Shown: positions 8,150-16,134 of the stretch, one piece after another | Numbering within the stretch: position 1 is the stretch's first letter | Layout: each line of letters starts with the position of its first letter | Assembly (NCBI RefSeq): GCF_001424705.1 | Contig: NZ_LMRA01000045.1 | Location: forward strand, 63,115 to 127,114 | Direction of reading: 5' to 3' | DNA length: 64,000 bases | Source: Methylobacterium sp. Leaf465 | GTDB taxonomy: Bacteria > Pseudomonadota > Alphaproteobacteria > Rhizobiales > Beijerinckiaceae | Made by a program: the position numbers and the translations under genes | The notes under the pieces: model-generated | Told to the model about the DNA's origin: nothing | The model's database searches: none | The model's input: the letters and a program-made list of their open reading frames with translations, nothing else

Positions 8150-9937
8150 ATGCCCAGCTACAAGGCACCGGTCGAGGACGTCCTGTTCCTGCTGAACGAC
8201 GTGCTCGGGTTCCACCGCTACGACAACCTGCGCGGCTTCTCGGACGCCTCTCCCGACGTGATGGAGGCGGTGCTCAACGAGGGCGCCAAGCTCGCCGAGA
8301 CCGTCCTGGCCCCCCTGAACGCCGTCGGCGATCGGGAAGGCTGCACCCGGCATCCGGACGGGAGCGTCACGACCCCGCAGGGCTTCAAGGCCGCCTACGA
8401 CGCCTATGCGGGCGGCGGCTGGATGGGCCTGTCGATGCCCGAGGCCTATGGCGGGCAGGCCCTGCCGCACACCCTGAACACCGCGATCCAGGAATTCGCC
8501 TCCGGGGCCAACCTCGCCCTCGGCATGTATCCCGGCCTGACGCAGGGCGCGATGGCGGCCCTCCTGGTGCACGGGTCGGAAGAGCAGAAGGCGCTCTACC
8601 TGCCGAAGATGGTGGAAGGGGCCTGGACCGGCACCATGAACCTGACCGAGCCCCATTGCGGCACGGATCTCGGCCTCCTCAAGACCAAGGCGATGCCCAA
8701 CGGCGACGGCTCCTACAGCCTGACCGGCACCAAGATCTTCATCTCGGCCGGCGAGCACGACCTCTCCGAGAACATCATCCACCTCGTCATCGCCCGCATC
8801 GAGGGCGCGCCGGCCGGCACCAAGGGCATCTCGCTCTTCGTGGTGCCGAAGGTCCTGGTGAACGCCGACGGCTCGCTGGGCGCGCGCAATCCCGTCTCCT
8901 GCGGCTCCCTCGAGCACAAGATGGGCATCCACGGCAATTCCACCTGCGTGATGAACTACGACGGGGCGAAGGGCTGGCTCGTCGGGCAGGAGAATCGCGG
9001 CCTGAACGCGATGTTCGTGATGATGAACGAGGCCCGCCTCGCGGTGGGCGTCCAGGGTCTCGGACAATCCGAGGTCGCCTACCAGAACGCCGTCGCCTAC
9101 GCGAAGGACCGGCTTCAGGGCCGCGCCCTCACCGGCGCCAAGGCGCCCGAGAAGGCCGCCGACCCGATCATCGTCCATCCCGACGTGCGCCGGACCCTGA
9201 TGGGCATCCGCGCCTTCAACGAGGCCGCCCGCGCCCTCGTGCTCTGGACCGCCCTCCAGGCGGATATCGGCCACCGGTCCGACGACGCGACCGAACGGCA
9301 GGCCGCCGAGGACCACATGGGCCTGATGACCCCGGTGGTGAAGGGCGTGCTGACCGACCGGGGCTTCGCCAACGCGGTCGAGGCCCAGCAGATGTTCGGC
9401 GGCCACGGCTACATCGAGGAATGGGGCATGTCGCAGTTCGTGCGCGATGCCCGCATCGCGATGATCTACGAGGGCGCCAACGGCATCCAGGCCATGGACC
9501 TCATCGGGCGCAAGCTGCCCAAGGACGGCGGCCGGGCCATGATGAGCTTCCTCGGCGAGGTGCAGACCTTCCTCAAGGACCACGGCGAGGACGAGGGCAT
9601 GACGCCCTACGTCGCCCCCCTCCAGGCCGGGCTCAACGACCTGCAGGGCGCCACCATGTGGTTCATGCAGAACGCCTTCACGAAACCCGACAATGCGGGG
9701 GCCGGCGCCACCGACTACATGCACCTCCTCGGCCTCGTGGCCATGGGCTACATGTGGGCGCGCATCGCCAAGGCCGCCCTGGCCCGCCAGGCCGAAGCCG
9801 CCTCGGACGCCATGGCCGCCAAGCTGGTGGTGGGCCGCTTCTACATGGAGCGGATGCTGCCCGAGACCGCGACCCGGCTGGTGCGGATCAAGGCCGGCGC
9901 CGAGACGACGATGGCGCTCGGCGCCGAGGCGTTTTAG
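8150..9937 (+). CDS. acyl-CoA dehydrogenase (FadE-like, long C-terminal type)
   Basis: A 595-residue flavoprotein of the acyl-CoA dehydrogenase superfamily, in the longer subgroup that carries an extra C-terminal domain and includes DmdC (3-methylmercaptopropionyl-CoA dehydrogenase). MNLTEPHCGTDLG near residues 163-175 is the FAD/substrate signature, FGGHGYIEEWG near 417 and IYEGANGIQ near 440 carry the conserved helices, and Glu441 is the likely catalytic base. It would introduce the alpha-beta double bond in an acyl-CoA. The ATG at 8150 is preceded by GGGAG at 8135-8139. A thiolase and a FadB-like enzyme follow, so a role in fatty-acid or related acyl-CoA oxidation is likely; the substrate length is not determined. 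Confidence 0.9.
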   Translation: MPSYKAPVEDVLFLLNDVLGFHRYDNLRGFSDASPDVMEAVLNEGAKLAETVLAPLNAVGDREGCTRHPDGSVTTPQGFKAAYDAYAGGGWMGLSMPEAYGGQALPHTLNTAIQEFASGANLALGMYPGLTQGAMAALLVHGSEEQKALYLPKMVEGAWTGTMNLTEPHCGTDLGLLKTKAMPNGDGSYSLTGTKIFISAGEHDLSENIIHLVIARIEGAPAGTKGISLFVVPKVLVNADGSLGARNPVSCGSLEHKMGIHGNSTCVMNYDGAKGWLVGQENRGLNAMFVMMNEARLAVGVQGLGQSEVAYQNAVAYAKDRLQGRALTGAKAPEKAADPIIVHPDVRRTLMGIRAFNEAARALVLWTALQADIGHRSDDATERQAAEDHMGLMTPVVKGVLTDRGFANAVEAQQMFGGHGYIEEWGMSQFVRDARIAMIYEGANGIQAMDLIGRKLPKDGGRAMMSFLGEVQTFLKDHGEDEGMTPYVAPLQAGLNDLQGATMWFMQNAFTKPDNAGAGATDYMHLLGLVAMGYMWARIAKAALARQAEAASDAMAAKLVVGRFYMERMLPETATRLVRIKAGAETTMALGAEAF

Positions 9938-9970
9938 ACCGGGACGACCGCGATCCGAAGACGCCGCGTC

Positions 9971-10081
9971 GGTCCGGGGCGCCCATAGGGCGAACCCGGA
10001 ATCCGGAACCGCCGGCGCGGGCGACCTCGCCACGACCTGCGGTTCTGGCTTCCGGGCTCCGCGTCGCGGCCCCGGACTGAC
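9971..10081. repeat. dispersed imperfect palindromic element, copy 1
   Basis: An intergenic, roughly 110-base imperfect inverted repeat. The left arm has GGTCCGGGGCGCCC and CCCGGAATCCGG; the right arm has GGTTCTGGCTTCCGGG and GCGGCCCCGGACTGAC. The same arrangement with closely similar arms recurs at 20215-20326, so this is a dispersed REP-like element rather than a gene-specific terminator. It could fold into a long hairpin. It lies between the acyl-CoA dehydrogenase and thiolase genes, which read the same way. Confidence 0.75.
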
Positions 10082-10142
10082 GGATCCGGACCGGATTTTT
10101 GAACGCCGTCGCCCCGAACGGGCGGACAACAGGGAAACGCGC

Positions 10143-11351
10143 ATGCCCGAGGCCTTCATCTACGACCACGTCCGCACCCCGCGGGGCCGCGGCAAGCCCG
10201 ATGGGTCGCTGCACGAGGTGACGGCCCTGCGCCTCGCCGAGGTGGCGCTCCGCGCCCTCAAGGAGCGCAACGACCTCGACACGCGCCGCGTCGACGACGT
10301 GGTGCTCGGCTGCGTCGATCCGGTGGGCGAGGCCGGCGGCGACATCGCCCGGGCGGCGGCCCTGGTGGCCGATTACGGCACGCACGTGCCGGGCGTGCAG
10401 ATCAACCGTTTCTGCGCCTCGGGCCTCGACGCGGTGAACTTCGCCGCCGCGCAGGTGATGGCCGGGCAGCACGACCTGACGGTGGGCGGCGGCGTCGAGT
10501 CCATGAGCCGCGTCGGCCTCGGCGCCTCCGGCGGCGCCTGGCCCATGGATCCCGCCATCGCGATCAAGTCGTACTTCATGCCCCAGGGCGTGTCGGCCGA
10601 CCTCATCGCCTCGAAATACGGCTTCAGCCGCGACGATTGCGACGCCTACGCGGTCGAATCGCAGAAGCGCTCGGCCACCGCTTGGGCCGAGGGCCGCTTC
10701 GCCGACGCGGTCGTGCCGGTGCGCGACATCAACGGCATCACGCTCCTGGCCAACGACGAGCACATGCGGCCCGCCACCGACATGCAGTCGCTTGGCCAGC
10801 TCAAGGCCTCCTTCGTCCAGATGGGCCAGATGGGTGGCTTCGACGCCGTGGCGATCGACGCCCATCCGGACGTCGAGACCGTCAACCACGTCCACCACGC
10901 CGGCAACTCGTCGGGCATTGTCGACGGCGCCGCCGCCGTGCTGATCGGATCGCGTGAGGCCGGCAGCGCCGCGGGCCTGAAGCCCCGCGCCCGCATCCGC
11001 GCCTTCGCCAATATCGGCTCGGACCCGGCCCTCATGCTCACCGGCCCGGTGGACGTGACGCGGAAGGTCCTGGCGCGGGCCGGCATGAGCCTGTCCGACA
11101 TCGACCTGTTCGAGGTCAACGAGGCCTTCGCCGCGGTGGTGCTGCGCTTCCAACAGGCCTTCGACGTGGACCCGGCCCGGATCAACGTCTGCGGCGGCGC
11201 CATCGCCATGGGCCATCCGCTGGGCGCCACCGGCGCGATGATCCTCGGCACCGTGCTCGACGAGTTGGAGCGCACCGGCAAGGAGCGCGCCCTGGTGACC
11301 CTGTGCATCGGTGCCGGCATGGGCACCGCCACTATCATCGAACGGGTGTGA
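10143..11351 (+). CDS. acetyl-CoA C-acyltransferase (thiolase)
   Basis: A 402-residue thiolase. The acyl-accepting Cys91 is in NRFCASGLD, the catalytic His358 is in the C-terminal signature GHPLGATG, and the second Cys (388) is in CIGAGMG. It cleaves 3-ketoacyl-CoA to acetyl-CoA in beta-oxidation, or runs in reverse; sequence alone does not decide. The ATG at 10143 has AGGGAAA upstream; the frame is open further upstream but crosses the palindromic repeat, so that part is not coding. It stands between an acyl-CoA dehydrogenase and, further on, a FadB-like enzyme, giving the three core enzymes of the pathway in about 7 kb. Confidence 0.92.
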   Translation: MPEAFIYDHVRTPRGRGKPDGSLHEVTALRLAEVALRALKERNDLDTRRVDDVVLGCVDPVGEAGGDIARAAALVADYGTHVPGVQINRFCASGLDAVNFAAAQVMAGQHDLTVGGGVESMSRVGLGASGGAWPMDPAIAIKSYFMPQGVSADLIASKYGFSRDDCDAYAVESQKRSATAWAEGRFADAVVPVRDINGITLLANDEHMRPATDMQSLGQLKASFVQMGQMGGFDAVAIDAHPDVETVNHVHHAGNSSGIVDGAAAVLIGSREAGSAAGLKPRARIRAFANIGSDPALMLTGPVDVTRKVLARAGMSLSDIDLFEVNEAFAAVVLRFQQAFDVDPARINVCGGAIAMGHPLGATGAMILGTVLDELERTGKERALVTLCIGAGMGTATIIERV

Positions 11352-11452
11352 GCCTGCGCCGCCTCCCAAACGCGGGCCAAGTGGGGTAGAGGGCGGCGCC
11401 CGCCGCCACCCGGCGCCGGGCTCACGACAAGAATCTCTGAGGACACGCCAAG

Positions 11453-11953
11453 ATGACGCGCCTGCTCGCCACCCTCTGCCTGACCACGGCCCTCTGCCTG
11501 CCGATGGCCGCCCGCGCCGACGATGCCGCCGAGCGCATCGCCGTCGCCAAGGACCTGGTGCAGAAGACCACGATCAAGAACCTGGAGGTCGGCTTCACGG
11601 GCGCCCTCGAGAAGACCGTGGCGCCGATGAAGGAGGACAAGGCCGAGGCCGTGCGCAAGGAGATCCGCGCCGAGTTCGACAAGCAGCGCGAGACGATGCT
11701 CGACGGCCTGTCGAAGGCCTATGCCGAGAAGTTCAGCCTCGACGAACTGAAGCACCTCACCGAAATCTACGGCGACAAGACCTACCAGAAGTTCCAGGCG
11801 GTCAATGCCGATCCAGCCTCCACCGTGACCACGATCTCGCAGGCCTCGGTGACCAAGCTCCTGAACATGCTGGCGATCGCCTCGGCCGGCGATTCCGCGG
11901 CCAACGGTGCGGCGGGTGCCCCCGGTGCGCCGATGCCGATGCCGGCGCGCTGA
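11453..11953 (+). CDS. secreted DUF2059 domain-containing protein
   Basis: A 166-residue protein with a clear Sec signal peptide: Arg at position 3, a hydrophobic core to about residue 16 and probable cleavage after AARA (residues 18-21). The mature part is largely helical and charged, with the DUF2059 pattern of an amphipathic region followed by EKFSLDELKHLTEIYGD near 87-101. The tail is low-complexity Ala/Gly/Pro/Met. DUF2059 proteins are exported proteins of unknown function. It lies 101 bases after the thiolase on the same strand and could be co-transcribed with it, but nothing links it to fatty-acid metabolism. Confidence 0.8.
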   Translation: MTRLLATLCLTTALCLPMAARADDAAERIAVAKDLVQKTTIKNLEVGFTGALEKTVAPMKEDKAEAVRKEIRAEFDKQRETMLDGLSKAYAEKFSLDELKHLTEIYGDKTYQKFQAVNADPASTVTTISQASVTKLLNMLAIASAGDSAANGAAGAPGAPMPMPAR

Positions 11954-11983
11954 GGCGGACCGGCGGGGATCCCGATGGCCGGC

Positions 11984-12784
11984 TCACGCCACATGCGCGC
12001 GGGGGAACCCGCCCGCCGGAGAGCCGGCCACCGGGAAGCCGCGGACCGGGGGCAGCGCCTCCAGGTGGGGCTTGGCGAAGTGGTAGCCCTGGAACAGGTT
12101 CGCACCGAGGTCGCGCAGGGTGTCCAGCTCGGACGCCGTCTCGACGCCCTCGGCGATCACCGCGATGTCCAGGGAGCGGGCGATGCCGATGATGCCCGCC
12201 ACGATGATCTGACGACGCTGGTCGGTGTCGATGCCGCGCAGCAGATCCATGTCGATCTTGATGAGGTCGGGCTGGAAGTTCGCCAGCAGGCTGAGGCCGG
12301 CGAAGCCCGCGCCGAAATCGTCCAGGGCGGTCAGGAAGCCCTGGCGGCGATACTCGGCGACGATGCGCGAGACGTGGGCGGTGTCGCGGAACTTCTCGTT
12401 CTCGGTGAACTCGAACATGATCCGGTCGTGGGCGAACCCCGCCTTGCGGGCCGCTTCCAGGGACGAGCGGATGCAGGCCGCCGGTTCGTAGACGGCGTTC
12501 GGCATGAAGTTGATCGACAGACGGGTCGCGTCGTCGGTGGGAAACAGCCGGCCGGCGAGCTCGATCGCCTTGACCCGCGCCGCCTGGTCGAACCGGTAGA
12601 CGGTCTCGGGCGTCACGCGGCCGAGGATCGAGGCGGCGGATTCACCCCCCGGGCCACGCACGAGGGCCTCGTACCCCCAGACGCGCTGGGCGGCGAGGTC
12701 GAGAATCGGCTGGAACGCCATCGTGAACGTGAAGTCGAGTTCGGCTCCCTCGCGGCAGCCCTGGCAGCCGATCCGAGCAGTCAT
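11984..12784 (-). CDS. EAL-domain cyclic-di-GMP phosphodiesterase
   Basis: A compact 266-residue protein that is almost entirely an EAL domain, with no membrane segment. Most signature residues for c-di-GMP hydrolysis are visible: the EAL motif as YEALVRG (Glu39), Asn92 in NFMPN, Glu125 and Glu128 in FEFTENE, ALDDFGAG (Asp155, Asp156), Lys176 in KIDMD, EGVET (212-216) and QGYHFAKP (232-239). It is therefore probably active. A CQGC pair at residues 7-10 could bind metal or sense redox. I chose ATG 12784 because AGGACA precedes it at good spacing; earlier starts at 12808 and 12838 are possible. It is divergent from the FadB-like gene. Confidence 0.88.
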   Translation of the reverse strand: MTARIGCQGCREGAELDFTFTMAFQPILDLAAQRVWGYEALVRGPGGESAASILGRVTPETVYRFDQAARVKAIELAGRLFPTDDATRLSINFMPNAVYEPAACIRSSLEAARKAGFAHDRIMFEFTENEKFRDTAHVSRIVAEYRRQGFLTALDDFGAGFAGLSLLANFQPDLIKIDMDLLRGIDTDQRRQIIVAGIIGIARSLDIAVIAEGVETASELDTLRDLGANLFQGYHFAKPHLEALPPVRGFPVAGSPAGGFPRAHVA

Positions 12785-12841
12785 GGTCTTGTCCTGTCGC
12801 AGCAACATGCCCCCCGGCAATTCGAGATGCCACTGCAAGTT

Positions 12842-12870
12842 TTGACAAGAGCTTAAGCTTGCCCACCGAA
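12842..12870 (+). promoter_or_regulatory. candidate promoter with internal palindrome upstream of the FadB-like gene
   Basis: A perfect TTGACA (-35) at 12842-12847 is followed 17 bases later by a weak -10 position. The spacer contains the perfect 10-base palindrome AGCTTAAGCT at 12850-12859, well placed for a repressor. Transcription would start about 25-30 bases before the gene's ATG. The poor -10 keeps confidence low. Confidence 0.35.
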
Positions 12871-12903
12871 GCCGCTCACCCGCCGCACATTCGAGGATCA
12901 GCG

Positions 12904-15108
12904 ATGAATCTCACCAACTTCCGACTGGAAACCGACGCCGACGGGATCGCATTGGCGACCTGGGACATGCCCGGCCGCTCCATGAACGTCTTCACCGACG
13001 CGGTGATGGACGAGCTGAGCCAGGTGGTGGACGCCGTCGTGGCGGATCCCGCCATCAAAGGCTGCGTCATCGTCTCGGGCAAGGACAACTTCTCGGGCGG
13101 CGCCGACCTGACGATGCTCCAGGGCCTCGGCCGCGCCTACGAGGCCTTGAAGGCCGAGCGCGGCGAGGAAGAGGCGATGCGCCAGTTCTTCGCGGAGTCG
13201 CGCAAGCTAAGCCTCGTCTTCCGCAAGCTCGAGACCTGCGGCAAGCCCTTCGCGGCGGCGGTGAACGGCATCTGCCTCGGCGGGGCCTTCGAGCTCGCCC
13301 TCGCCTGCCACTACCGGGTGCTGTCCGATGATCCGAAGACCCGCGTCGGCCTGCCAGAGATCAAGGTCGGCCTGTTCCCGGGCGGCGGTGGCACCCAGCG
13401 CGTCGCGCGCCTGATGCAGACCGGCGACGCCCTGCAGATGCTGTTCAAGGGCGAGCAGATCCGTCCGCTGATGGCCCGCAACATGGGCCTCGCCCAGGAG
13501 GTCGCGGCCAAGGACGAGATCGTCGCCAAGGCCAAGGCCTGGATCGCCGCCGGCGGCTCGGCCGTCGCGCCCTGGGACCAGCCGAAGTTCAAGGCGCCCT
13601 CCGGCAAGGTCTACTCGCCCGCCGGGATGATGATCTGGCCGCCGGCCAACGCCATCTACCGGCGCGAGACGCACGACAACTACCCTGCCGCCAAGGCGAT
13701 CCTGGCCTCCGTCTACGAGGGTCTGCAGCTGCCGATGGACCAGGCCCTGCGCGTCGAGAGCCGGTACTTCGCCCACATCCTGCGGACCAAGGAGGCGGCC
13801 GCGATGATCCGGACGCTGTTCCTCTCCATGGGCGAATTGAACAAGGGCGCGCGCCGCCCGAAGGGCGTGCCGGCCACCCAGGTCGGCCGCGTCGGCGTCG
13901 TCGGCGCGGGCTTCATGGGCGCGGGCGTCGCCTACGTCACCGCCCAGGCGGGCATGGAGGTCGTCCTCGTCGACCAGTCGGTGGAGGCGGCCGAGAAGGG
14001 CAAGGCCTACGCCCACAAGCTCGTCACCGACCAGATCAACAAGGGCCGGGCCAAGACCGCCGACCGCGATGCCCTCCTCGCCCGCATCCGCACCAGCGCC
14101 GACTACGCCGACCTCTCCGCCTGCGACCTCGTGATCGAGGCGGTGTTCGAGGACCCGGCGGTGAAGGCCGAGGTCATCGCCAAGGTCGAGGCCGTGATCC
14201 GGCCGGAGACGATCTTCGCCTCCAACACCTCCACGCTGCCGATCACCGGGCTCGCCAAGACCTCGGCCCGGCCGGAACAGTTCGTCGGCATCCACTTCTT
14301 CTCGCCGGTGGAGAAGATGATGCTGGTCGAGATCATCAGGGGCGACCAGACCGGCGACGCGGCGTTGGCCACCGCCCTGGACTACGTCCGTGCGATCAAG
14401 AAGACCCCGATCGTCGTCAACGATGCGCGCGGGTTCTTCGCCAACCGCTGCGTCGGCGCCTACCTGCTGGAAGGCCACAAGATGCTCAACGAGGGCATCC
14501 CGGCGGCGATGATCGAGAATGCCGGCCGCCAGGCGGGCATGCCGGTCGGCCCGCTCTCCCTGACCGACGAGGTCGCGGTCGACCTCGCCCTGAAGATCGT
14601 CAAGGCGACGGAGGCGCAGCTCGGGGCCGACGGCATCGACCCGGTGCAGAAGGCGCTGCTCACCACCCTCGTCGAGGGCGAGGGTCGGCTCGGCCGCAAG
14701 AACCGGAAGGGGTTCTACGATTACCCCGAGGGCGCGCCCAAGCGCCTGTGGCCGGGCCTCGCCGCCCTGCAGGCGACCCGAATCGATCCGGACGCGGTCG
14801 ACTTCTCGGAACTGAAGCAGCGCCTTCTCGTGGTGCAGGCCCTGGAAGCCGCACGCACCGTCGGCGAGGGCGTGGTCACCGATCCGCGCGAGGCGGATGT
14901 GGGCTCGATCCTGGGCTTCGGGTTCGCCCCCTTCACGGGCGGCGCCCTGTCCTACATCGACTTCATGGGCGCCCAGGCCTTCGTGACGCTGGCGCAGGGG
15001 CTGGAAGCCAAGCACGGGCCGCGCTTCGCCGTGCCGCAGAACCTCCTCGACATGGCTGCCCGCGGCGGCACGTTCTACGGCGACGCGGCGGCGAAGAAGG
15101 CGGCGTAA
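12904..15108 (+). CDS. bifunctional enoyl-CoA hydratase / 3-hydroxyacyl-CoA dehydrogenase (FadB/FadJ type)
   Basis: A 734-residue fusion enzyme. The N-terminal third is a crotonase-fold enoyl-CoA hydratase: the oxyanion-hole region FSGGADLTML near 62-71 and NGICLGGAFELALAC near 121-135. The middle is an NAD-binding Rossmann domain (VGVVGAGFMGAGVA near 329-342), followed by the two C-terminal helical dehydrogenase domains with HFFSPVEKM and NRCVGAYL. It would hydrate 2-enoyl-CoA and oxidise the product to 3-ketoacyl-CoA for the thiolase encoded upstream. The ATG at 12904 follows GAGGA at 12892-12896. The gene is separated from the thiolase by the DUF2059 gene and the reverse-strand EAL gene, so it probably has its own promoter. 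Confidence 0.92.
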   Translation: MNLTNFRLETDADGIALATWDMPGRSMNVFTDAVMDELSQVVDAVVADPAIKGCVIVSGKDNFSGGADLTMLQGLGRAYEALKAERGEEEAMRQFFAESRKLSLVFRKLETCGKPFAAAVNGICLGGAFELALACHYRVLSDDPKTRVGLPEIKVGLFPGGGGTQRVARLMQTGDALQMLFKGEQIRPLMARNMGLAQEVAAKDEIVAKAKAWIAAGGSAVAPWDQPKFKAPSGKVYSPAGMMIWPPANAIYRRETHDNYPAAKAILASVYEGLQLPMDQALRVESRYFAHILRTKEAAAMIRTLFLSMGELNKGARRPKGVPATQVGRVGVVGAGFMGAGVAYVTAQAGMEVVLVDQSVEAAEKGKAYAHKLVTDQINKGRAKTADRDALLARIRTSADYADLSACDLVIEAVFEDPAVKAEVIAKVEAVIRPETIFASNTSTLPITGLAKTSARPEQFVGIHFFSPVEKMMLVEIIRGDQTGDAALATALDYVRAIKKTPIVVNDARGFFANRCVGAYLLEGHKMLNEGIPAAMIENAGRQAGMPVGPLSLTDEVAVDLALKIVKATEAQLGADGIDPVQKALLTTLVEGEGRLGRKNRKGFYDYPEGAPKRLWPGLAALQATRIDPDAVDFSELKQRLLVVQALEAARTVGEGVVTDPREADVGSILGFGFAPFTGGALSYIDFMGAQAFVTLAQGLEAKHGPRFAVPQNLLDMAARGGTFYGDAAAKKAA

Positions 15109-15118
15109 GGCGGGGGCG

Positions 15119-15141
15119 CCGCCCGGCGCGGCTCCGGGCGG
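15119..15141. terminator. GC-rich hairpin between convergent genes
   Basis: A perfect 8-base stem, CCGCCCGG against CCGGGCGG, with a 7-base loop, 10 bases after the FadB-like stop and 30 bases from the convergent exonuclease stop. It is a plausible bidirectional terminator, although no T-run follows on either strand. Confidence 0.5.
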
Positions 15142-15170
15142 ACCTCACGACGGGTGCGGCGGCGACCGCC

Positions 15171-16046
15171 TCACCCCACCGACGCAGCCGTCATCCGGAC
15201 CCGCAGCACCGCGACGTCGTCGTGGTTGCTCGAGAGCAGGTCGGTGATGTCGCCGGCGAGCAGCGCCTTCACGTGGCGGCACCGTGTGCCGTAGCGGCCC
15301 GCCATGCAGGTGCAGCGCAGGTGAGGCCCGCCGGTGCGATCCTCCAGGGTCACGGCGTAGCGGTTGCCGCTGCTGCCGCGCACCGCGAAGTGCAGGCCCG
15401 GCGCCGAGGCCGGACGGGCGCCCGCGGCGAGGCGGGCCCGCTCGGTCAGGGAGCCAGGCCGGCCGCGCGGAGGCAGGGCGAGATCGGGACCCGCCGGGAC
15501 CGTGGTGATCGGCAGGCGGAGGGCCTGCGACAGCCCGGGCACGTCCGGCGCGCCGGTCTCCCGCACGGCTGCCAGGGCGATCTCCGCGCAGGCATAGGCA
15601 TCCTCGCCCGCATCGTGGTGCGCGAAGCGGATGCCGAGGCGCGCCGCCACCTTGCCGAGGCCGCAGCCCTCCTCCGCCGGAAACACCCGCCGGGCGATCT
15701 GCAGGGTGCAGAGATAGGCGAAGGCCGGCGGCCGGTGCCCATGCGCGGCCAGGGAGGCCCGCAGCACCCCGAGGTCGAAGCCGGCATTGTGCGCGAGGAT
15801 CAAACCGGAGGCGAGGTCGGGCAGGAACTCCGCCATCACGGTGGGGAAGTCCGGCTGGCCGCGCACGTCCGCCGGCAGGATGCCGTGGACCCGGATGTTG
15901 CCCGGCGAGAAGCGCAGCTCCGGCGGGCGGATCAGCCGGGATTCCCGCCGGACCACCCGGCCGCCGGCGATCCAGGCGAGCCCGACGGCACAGGCGCTGT
16001 CGCGCCGCTCGTTGGCGGTCTCGAAGTCGAGGGCGATGACGGTCAT
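15171..16046 (-). CDS. DnaQ-like 3'-5' exonuclease fused to a SWIM-type zinc finger
   Basis: A 291-residue two-part protein. Residues 1-165 are an RNase T/DnaQ-fold exonuclease with the DEDDh residues visible: Asp7 and Glu9 in ALDFE, Asp91 in HNAGFD, and His144 with Asp149 in HDAGED. It should remove nucleotides from 3' ends with two metal ions. After a Pro/Arg-rich linker, residues 245-258 give the pattern CxC then CxH (Cys245, Cys247, Cys256, His258), which fits a SWIM zinc finger, a nucleic-acid or protein binding module. The start is the ATG at 16046. It lies 88 bases downstream of ligA on the same strand, so a repair or recombination role is plausible but unproven. Confidence 0.82.
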   Translation of the reverse strand: MTVIALDFETANERRDSACAVGLAWIAGGRVVRRESRLIRPPELRFSPGNIRVHGILPADVRGQPDFPTVMAEFLPDLASGLILAHNAGFDLGVLRASLAAHGHRPPAFAYLCTLQIARRVFPAEEGCGLGKVAARLGIRFAHHDAGEDAYACAEIALAAVRETGAPDVPGLSQALRLPITTVPAGPDLALPPRGRPGSLTERARLAAGARPASAPGLHFAVRGSSGNRYAVTLEDRTGGPHLRCTCMAGRYGTRCRHVKALLAGDITDLLSSNHDDVAVLRVRMTAASVG

Positions 16047-16134
16047 GCGGAAATCGCGGGGCCCTGTCCCGGCCGGACGCGGCCAAGCGCCTGCGGGTGC
16101 AGGACCTCAAGTCTATGCGTCCGCGATTCGCGGC

